Shown piece by piece: positions 59,972 through 64,000 of a stretch of 64,000 bases of DNA. The stretch spans positions 5,208,001 through 5,272,000 of the forward strand of contig NZ_LT607410.1 in assembly GCF_900091515.1 (NCBI RefSeq), written 5' to 3'. Origin of the DNA: Micromonospora purpureochromogenes (lineage in GTDB: Bacteria > Actinomycetota > Actinomycetes > Mycobacteriales > Micromonosporaceae). Every line of letters begins with the position of its first letter. Within the stretch, counting starts at the first letter, position 1. The notes below the pieces were generated by a model that saw only the letters and a list, made by a program, of their open reading frames with translations, had not been told where the DNA came from and made no database searches. A program made the translations under genes and the position numbers.

Positions 59972-61024
59972 GTGCCGGATACGGATGTGGTGGTTGTCGG
60001 GGCCGGGCAGGCGGGGCTGTCCAGTGCGTACCACCTGCGCTCCTCCGGTCTTGACTTCGCTGTCCTCGACGCCGACGCGGCGCCCGGCGGGGCCTGGCAG
60101 CACCGGTGGCCGACGCTGCGCATGGCGACCGTGCACGGCATCTTCGACCTGCCCGGAATGCACTTCACGCCTCCACGGCCGGACGAACCGGCCGCCGAGG
60201 CGGTGCCGGCCTATTTCGCGGCCTACGAGAGTGAATTTGGCATCGACGTGCAGCGGCCGGTGGCCGTCACGGCCGTCCGGAACGCCGGCGACGGAGGACT
60301 CCTCGTCGAAACCGACAAGGGCACCTGGACCACCCGGGCATTGATCAACGCGACGGGAACGTGGACGAGGCCCTTCGTGCCGTACTACCCCGGCCAGGAA
60401 ACGTTCCACGGGCGGCAGCTGCACACCGCCCACTACCGGGGACCGGCGGAATTCGCCGGGAAGCGGGTGGTTGTCGTCGGGGGCGGAACGTCGGCCGTGC
60501 AGCTCCTGGTCGAGATCGCCGACGTCGCGGCTACGACCACCTGGGTCACCCGCCGCCCGCCGGTGTTTCGGGACGGGCCGTTCACGCCGGCCTACGGACG
60601 CGAGGTGGTCGCCAAGGTGGAGGCACGCGTACGCGCCGGCCTGCCCCCGGGGAGCATCGCCAGCGCGACCGAGCTGGCGTGGACACCGCAGCTGCTCGAA
60701 GCTCGGGAACGCGGCCTCCTCCGACGCCGGCCGATGTTCGACCGGATCGTCCCCGACGGCGTCCAGTGGCGCGACGGCACGGCACAGCACGTCGACATCA
60801 TCCTCTGGTGCACCGGCTTCCGGCCGGCGCTCGACCACCTGGCCCCGCTGCGGCTGCGCGGGCCCCGCGGCGGCATCGTCGTGGACGGCACCCGGGTGGT
60901 GGCCGATCCCCGGGTCCACCTGGTGGGCTACGGGCCGTCTGCGAGCACGGTCGGCGCGAACCGGGCGGGGCGGGCAGCGGTCCGTGAGCTGCGCGCGCTT
61001 CTGGTGGCGCCCGCCCCCGCCTGA
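59972..61024 (+). CDS. FAD-dependent monooxygenase, flavin-containing (FMO) type
   Basis: The 350-residue protein has an FAD-binding GXGXXG (VVVVGAGQAGLSSAYHLRSS), an NADPH-binding RVVVVGGGTSAVQLLVEIAD, and a C-terminal LWCTGFRPALDHL ATG-like motif. The FMO signature FxGxxxHSxxY appears as FHGRQLHTAHY. It may be a Baeyer-Villiger-type or N-oxygenating enzyme. GTG 59972 (VPDTDVVVVGAG) was chosen; GTG 59918 is an alternative 18 residues longer. Confidence 0.85.
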   Translation: MPDTDVVVVGAGQAGLSSAYHLRSSGLDFAVLDADAAPGGAWQHRWPTLRMATVHGIFDLPGMHFTPPRPDEPAAEAVPAYFAAYESEFGIDVQRPVAVTAVRNAGDGGLLVETDKGTWTTRALINATGTWTRPFVPYYPGQETFHGRQLHTAHYRGPAEFAGKRVVVVGGGTSAVQLLVEIADVAATTTWVTRRPPVFRDGPFTPAYGREVVAKVEARVRAGLPPGSIASATELAWTPQLLEARERGLLRRRPMFDRIVPDGVQWRDGTAQHVDIILWCTGFRPALDHLAPLRLRGPRGGIVVDGTRVVADPRVHLVGYGPSASTVGANRAGRAAVRELRALLVAPAPA

Positions 61025-61066
61025 CCGGGTGGCGACGGTGGATCCGTCTGTGGTGAGGGTCGGCGT

Positions 61067-61097
61067 CCGCCGAGGCGCCGCAGGGTCGCCTCGGCGG
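61067..61097 (+). terminator. Hairpin after the FAD monooxygenase
   Basis: CCGCCGAGGCG (61067-61077) pairs exactly with CGCCTCGGCGG (61087-61097) across a 9-nt loop, 43 bp after the stop. There is no T-run, as is common for actinomycete terminators. Confidence 0.65.
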
Positions 61098-61519
61098 TGA
61101 CTTGCTCGGCTTGGACCTATCTACCGACTGACCATGCTGGGGTCGGTGCCGCGCCGGCCAGTCATAGTCGTGGGGGATGTTGCTGTTCTCGCGCTGCCAA
61201 CCGATCGCTCCGTCGTACTGCTCGCGCATGATGTTGCCCAGGAAGCAGACTCGTAAGACTGCCGGCGCGCTGACGGATCACTACCCCGACGCCCGACCGG
61301 TTTGGCATCGGTGATCCGCAAGCCGGCAGCACAATCACGCCAGGCCCACTCGGAACCGCTACGTCCCGGGCCGGCCTACAGGGTCGAAGTAGGGCAGCAG
61401 TCCTCGAAGGCCCCGATCACCCTTTCCCACCGTGCGCGACGGGGAACGACTGACGGGTCGCGGGCCGTGGCTCGGTCAGGGGATCGCGGTAGATGACGTG
61501 GCTGTCCATTATTGGTGCC
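61098..61519. other. Gap upstream of the repeat protein with a possible gene scrap
   Basis: No intact gene. The minus strand near 61120-61230 reads MREQYDGAIGWQRENSNIPH with DYDWPARHRP, which looks natural but lacks a recognised family or upstream domain. The promoter of the gene at 61520 should lie here. Confidence 0.3.
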
Positions 61520-63337
61520 ATGACATCGGTAGGCGGCCAGCGGGTGAGGGATGCGGACGGTCGAGCGCACAGTCCTGTGGAGCAGCGACTGATCGAGTCA
61601 GTCGCCTCCGGCGAGGTGCTCGATCTGGCCGGTGACGGGCCGGTCGACGAGGCAGCGATGCGGTCCTGGGGCGAGGAGCGGACGATCTCGGCTTCGGTCA
61701 TCCGTGAGCTCGTCCGCGGCCGTCTGGTCAGCGAACCCGACCCACACGGCCTGCGGCTACGCGGAGCCCGGATCGCCGGTCAGATCGATTTGGAGAACAT
61801 CACCAGTGACCTGGCGCTGGAGCTGCGCGACTGTTTGCTGCCCAGCGGCTTGAATCTCCGCAAGGCCCAACTGTTGGCGGTTGCCTTGACCGGGTGCCGC
61901 ATCGAGCAAGCGGCAGATTCGGACGACGCGCCAGTCGACGCCACGCGCTTTGCCGCGCGGGTGCTCTCCCTCGAAAGGAGCACCGCCACCAGCGCGAGCG
62001 AGCAAGGCACGGTTCGGCTGCTCGCTGCCCACATAGGAACAGTGGACTGCAGCGGAGCGCGGCTTGAGAGCACCAGCGGACCCGCCCTCGACGCCGACGG
62101 CCTCCAGGTCGACCAAAGTGTGTTCCTGCGCGACGGGTTCACCGCCACCAGCGCCAGTGAGCGAGGCACGGTCCGGCTACTCGGTGCCCACCTCGGCGGC
62201 CAACTCAACTGCAGCGGAGCGCGGCTGCAGAACACCACTGGACCCGCCCTCAACGCCGACCACCTCCAGGTCGACCAGGACGTGTTCCTGCACAATGGGT
62301 TCACCGCCACCAGCGCCAGCGAGCAGGGCACCATCCGGCTACTCGGTGCCCGCCTCGGCACATTGGACTGCAGCGGGGCGCGGCTGGAGAACACCGTCGG
62401 ACCCGCCCTCGAAGCCGACCACCTCCAGGTCAACCGGGACGTGGCCCTGGACGCCGGGTTCACCGCCACCAGCGCCAGCGAGCTGGGCACGGTCCAGCTG
62501 CCCGGTGCCCACATCGGCGGCGTCCTGTACTGCAGCGGGGCACGGCTGGAGAACACCGCCACCGGACCCGCCCTCAACACCGACGGCCTCCGGGTCGACC
62601 AGGACGTGCTCCTGGACGGCGGGTTCACGGCCACCAGCGCAGACGGCCAGGCGGTGCTGGTGCTAACCGGTGCGCGGATTGGCGGGACTTTCCGCCTCGA
62701 CACCGACCGAGCTACGCACATGGCACCGAACCAGGGATCGCTGATCGAGTTGGACGGGCTCACCTACAGCGGGCTGCCGCGGCCAGCGTCACTGTCGCGC
62801 TGGCTGACCGTGTTGCGCGAGCACACCCCCGGCTACGCCGCCCAGCCCTACCAGCACCTCGCCGCCGCTTACCGCGCCGCCGGCCACGACCGCGACGCCC
62901 GCACCGTTCTCATCGCCCAACGCCGCGACCAGATCGAGCGCGCCGGACTGGCCACCTCTGAACGCGCCTGGGGTCGCCTCACCGGCATCACCCTCGGCTA
63001 CGGCTACCAGCCGTGGCGTTCCCTGCTCCTGCTCCTCGCCACGCTTGCGACCGCAGTCACCCTCAGCGTCACCGCCGGCCACCATGGCGGCCTCGCCGAA
63101 AAGCCGGCGATCACCGGAGCAGTCGCAGTCACCGCCTGCACCACCATCGACCAGATCGGCGTAGGCCTCGACCTCGGCACCCCACTGATCAAAACCGGCG
63201 CCGGCGACCGCTGCCAACCCACCCACACCCCCGCCGGCCAAACCCTCACCATCGCCAGCTGGTTCCTGCAACTGCTCGCCTGGACCTTCGCCACCCTCTT
63301 CATCGCCGGCTTCACCAGCGCAGTCCGCAAAACCTGA
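61520..63337 (+). CDS. Repeat-containing membrane protein
   Basis: The 605-residue protein has a soluble N-terminus and then about five tandem repeats of 53-55 residues between ~155 and ~400. Each carries TATSASE-x-GT, RLLGA-H/R-LG, CSGARLENT, GPALNADHLQVDQDVFL. This periodicity suggests an extended beta-solenoid surface, as in pentapeptide-repeat-like proteins. A helical TPR-like stretch follows (YQHLAAAYRAAGHDRDARTV). Two membrane helices close the protein: RSLLLLLATLATAVTLSVTA and WFLQLLAWTFATLFIAGF. ATG 61520 was chosen over 61493. Function unknown; it directly abuts the right IS3 copy. Confidence 0.72.
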   Translation: MTSVGGQRVRDADGRAHSPVEQRLIESVASGEVLDLAGDGPVDEAAMRSWGEERTISASVIRELVRGRLVSEPDPHGLRLRGARIAGQIDLENITSDLALELRDCLLPSGLNLRKAQLLAVALTGCRIEQAADSDDAPVDATRFAARVLSLERSTATSASEQGTVRLLAAHIGTVDCSGARLESTSGPALDADGLQVDQSVFLRDGFTATSASERGTVRLLGAHLGGQLNCSGARLQNTTGPALNADHLQVDQDVFLHNGFTATSASEQGTIRLLGARLGTLDCSGARLENTVGPALEADHLQVNRDVALDAGFTATSASELGTVQLPGAHIGGVLYCSGARLENTATGPALNTDGLRVDQDVLLDGGFTATSADGQAVLVLTGARIGGTFRLDTDRATHMAPNQGSLIELDGLTYSGLPRPASLSRWLTVLREHTPGYAAQPYQHLAAAYRAAGHDRDARTVLIAQRRDQIERAGLATSERAWGRLTGITLGYGYQPWRSLLLLLATLATAVTLSVTAGHHGGLAEKPAITGAVAVTACTTIDQIGVGLDLGTPLIKTGAGDRCQPTHTPAGQTLTIASWFLQLLAWTFATLFIAGFTSAVRKT

Positions 63338-63521
63338 CCCATGTCACGCTGAGCCACCAACGCCAAGGGAACTCGCTCGGATCAGATACGCCCTACTGCC
63401 AGTCAAGCGCCACACTCTCGGCGGCAGCACCAGCCCAAGGTCAACAAAAACCCGGCTCCGCGCCGCGACCTGAACCGCCCCGGATCTTGTAGAGACTTCC
63501 CCGCTTGGGAAGGATCGAGAG

Positions 63522-63848
63522 GTGGCAGGAACGAAGCCGTATCCGCAGGAGCTGCGGGAGCGGGCGGTGCGGATGGTCGCGGAGGTGCGGCCGAACTACG
63601 AGTCGGACTGGGCGGCGATCACGGCGGTGGCGGCCCGGCTGGGGATCGGCACGGCCGAGACGTTGCGTAAGTGGGTCCGGCAGGCACAGGTCGATGATGG
63701 CTGGCGGCCGGGGGTGACGTCGGAGGAGTCGGCGGAGCTGAAGCGGCTGCGTCGGGAGAACGCCGAGCTGCGTCGGGCGAATGAGATCTTGAAGGCCGCG
63801 TCGGCTTTCTTCGCGGCCGAGCTCGACCGGCCTACGACACGCTCGTGA
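63522..63848 (+). CDS. IS3-family transposase OrfA, second copy
   Basis: The 108-residue product is identical to that at 1145-1471: N-terminal HTH (YPQELRERAVRMVAEV) and C-terminal leucine-zipper-like helix. The GTG start sits 50 bp inside the element end. Confidence 0.95.
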   Translation: MAGTKPYPQELRERAVRMVAEVRPNYESDWAAITAVAARLGIGTAETLRKWVRQAQVDDGWRPGVTSEESAELKRLRRENAELRRANEILKAASAFFAAELDRPTTRS

Positions 63849-64000
63849 GTTTCGTCGACGAGCATCGGGACCGCTTCGGTGGAGTCGAGCCGATCTGTCG
63901 CGTGCTGCGTCAGCACGGGCTGCAGATCACCCCGAGCGGTTACTGGGCGGCCAAGAAGCGTCCGCCGTCGAAGCGGCAGGTGCGTGATGCGCAGCTGACA
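63845..64000 (+). CDS. IS3-family transposase OrfB, 5' part only
   Basis: GTG 63845 overlaps the orfA stop. The 52 visible codons match the first residues of the left OrfB (EHRDRFGGVEPICRVLRQHG). The rest lies beyond the window. Confidence 0.93.
   Translation, partial: MSFVDEHRDRFGGVEPICRVLRQHGLQITPSGYWAAKKRPPSKRQVRDAQLT

Larger units (their letters stand above)
63472..64000 (+). mobile_element. IS3-family insertion sequence, second copy, cut by the window end
   Basis: The terminal repeat TGAACCGCCCCGG begins at 63472, with the same internal sequence as the 1522 end of the left copy but in opposite orientation. Only the orfA end is visible. The flank is ACC (63469-63471). The two copies bracket about 62 kb as inverted repeats and could support inversion by homologous recombination. 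Confidence 0.92.

Noticed and set aside
61960..62650. Regular repeats that could be mistaken for a CRISPR array
   Set aside because: The period is about 160 nt, units differ at many positions, and the frame is open throughout; this is a protein repeat.
198..64000. A 62-kb composite transposon defined by the two IS3 copies
   Set aside because: The segment is far larger than normal composite transposons, contains what look like core metabolic genes, and no matching target duplications are visible.

Overview
The window is about 64 kb of very GC-rich DNA. It has short, often overlapping genes (ATGA/GTGA junctions), many GTG starts, F420-type and actinomycete-type families, and a two-component IS3 element at each end. 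This suggests an actinomycete, most likely a Micromonosporaceae relative. That assignment is inferred from composition and gene families; no rRNA or tRNA gene is present to confirm it.

Layout. (1) 1-5.4 kb: a complete IS3-family element, broken genes, an IS5-type remnant, a relaxase remnant and a frameshifted IS6-family transposase surround a MscS-like channel and a membrane protein. (2) 5.6-13.5 kb: accessory genes. These include a tightly coupled pair (a TerB-like protein with a glycine-rich membrane segment, and a multi-pass protein of unknown family), a stand-alone mraY, and a SUKH-like protein. (3) 14.3-20.8 kb: small metabolic or resistance genes (APH-like kinase, UPF0158, tyrosine recombinase, nucleoside-kinase-like, HAD proteins, methyltransferase, GNAT), with copies of a 76-nt palindromic intergenic repeat. 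(4) 21.1-34.5 kb: a respiratory island. A leftward cytochrome c maturation operon (ccmC-E-F-G-H/I) faces a rightward operon for a caa3-type oxidase (coxB with fused cytochrome c, coxA, coxC, ctaG), a monohaem cytochrome c, and a bc complex (qcrC, qcrA, qcrB). (5) 34.6-41 kb: small DUF genes, a polar amino-acid ABC transporter and a PLP decarboxylase. (6) 41.2-49.7 kb: an oxidoreductase, an HD protein, a hydrolase, a GlxA-type regulator, an acetyltransferase, an Imm-5-like protein, and an ECF sigma factor with two YCII/DGPF proteins. (7) 50-58.5 kb: an F420/LLM oxidoreductase and SnoaL-like gene controlled by a divergent PadR regulator, then an unusual set: Fe(II)/2OG oxygenase of the BesD-like type, methyltransferase, carnitine-acyltransferase-like protein, P450 and alpha/beta hydrolase. 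(8) 59-64 kb: a methyltransferase, an FAD monooxygenase, a large repeat/membrane protein, and the start of a second inverted IS3 copy.

How the parts work together. The ccm and cox/qcr operons read as one functional unit: c-type haem attachment plus the cytochromes that need it, forming a complete menaquinol-to-oxygen branch. CoxA has Asp where the D-channel Glu normally sits and Gln where the K-channel Lys normally sits. The most cluster-like unexplained block is 52.3-58.5 kb, where a free-amino-acid-type oxygenase, a methyltransferase and an acyl-carrier-independent acyltransferase suggest a small acylated amine or amino-acid metabolite. The TerB-like pair at 6.4-9.0 kb is the best candidate for an undescribed stress or defence module.

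Most functional calls come from motif reading without database searches. Degenerate material is concentrated at 1-5.4, 9-14, 39-41 and 45-47 kb.
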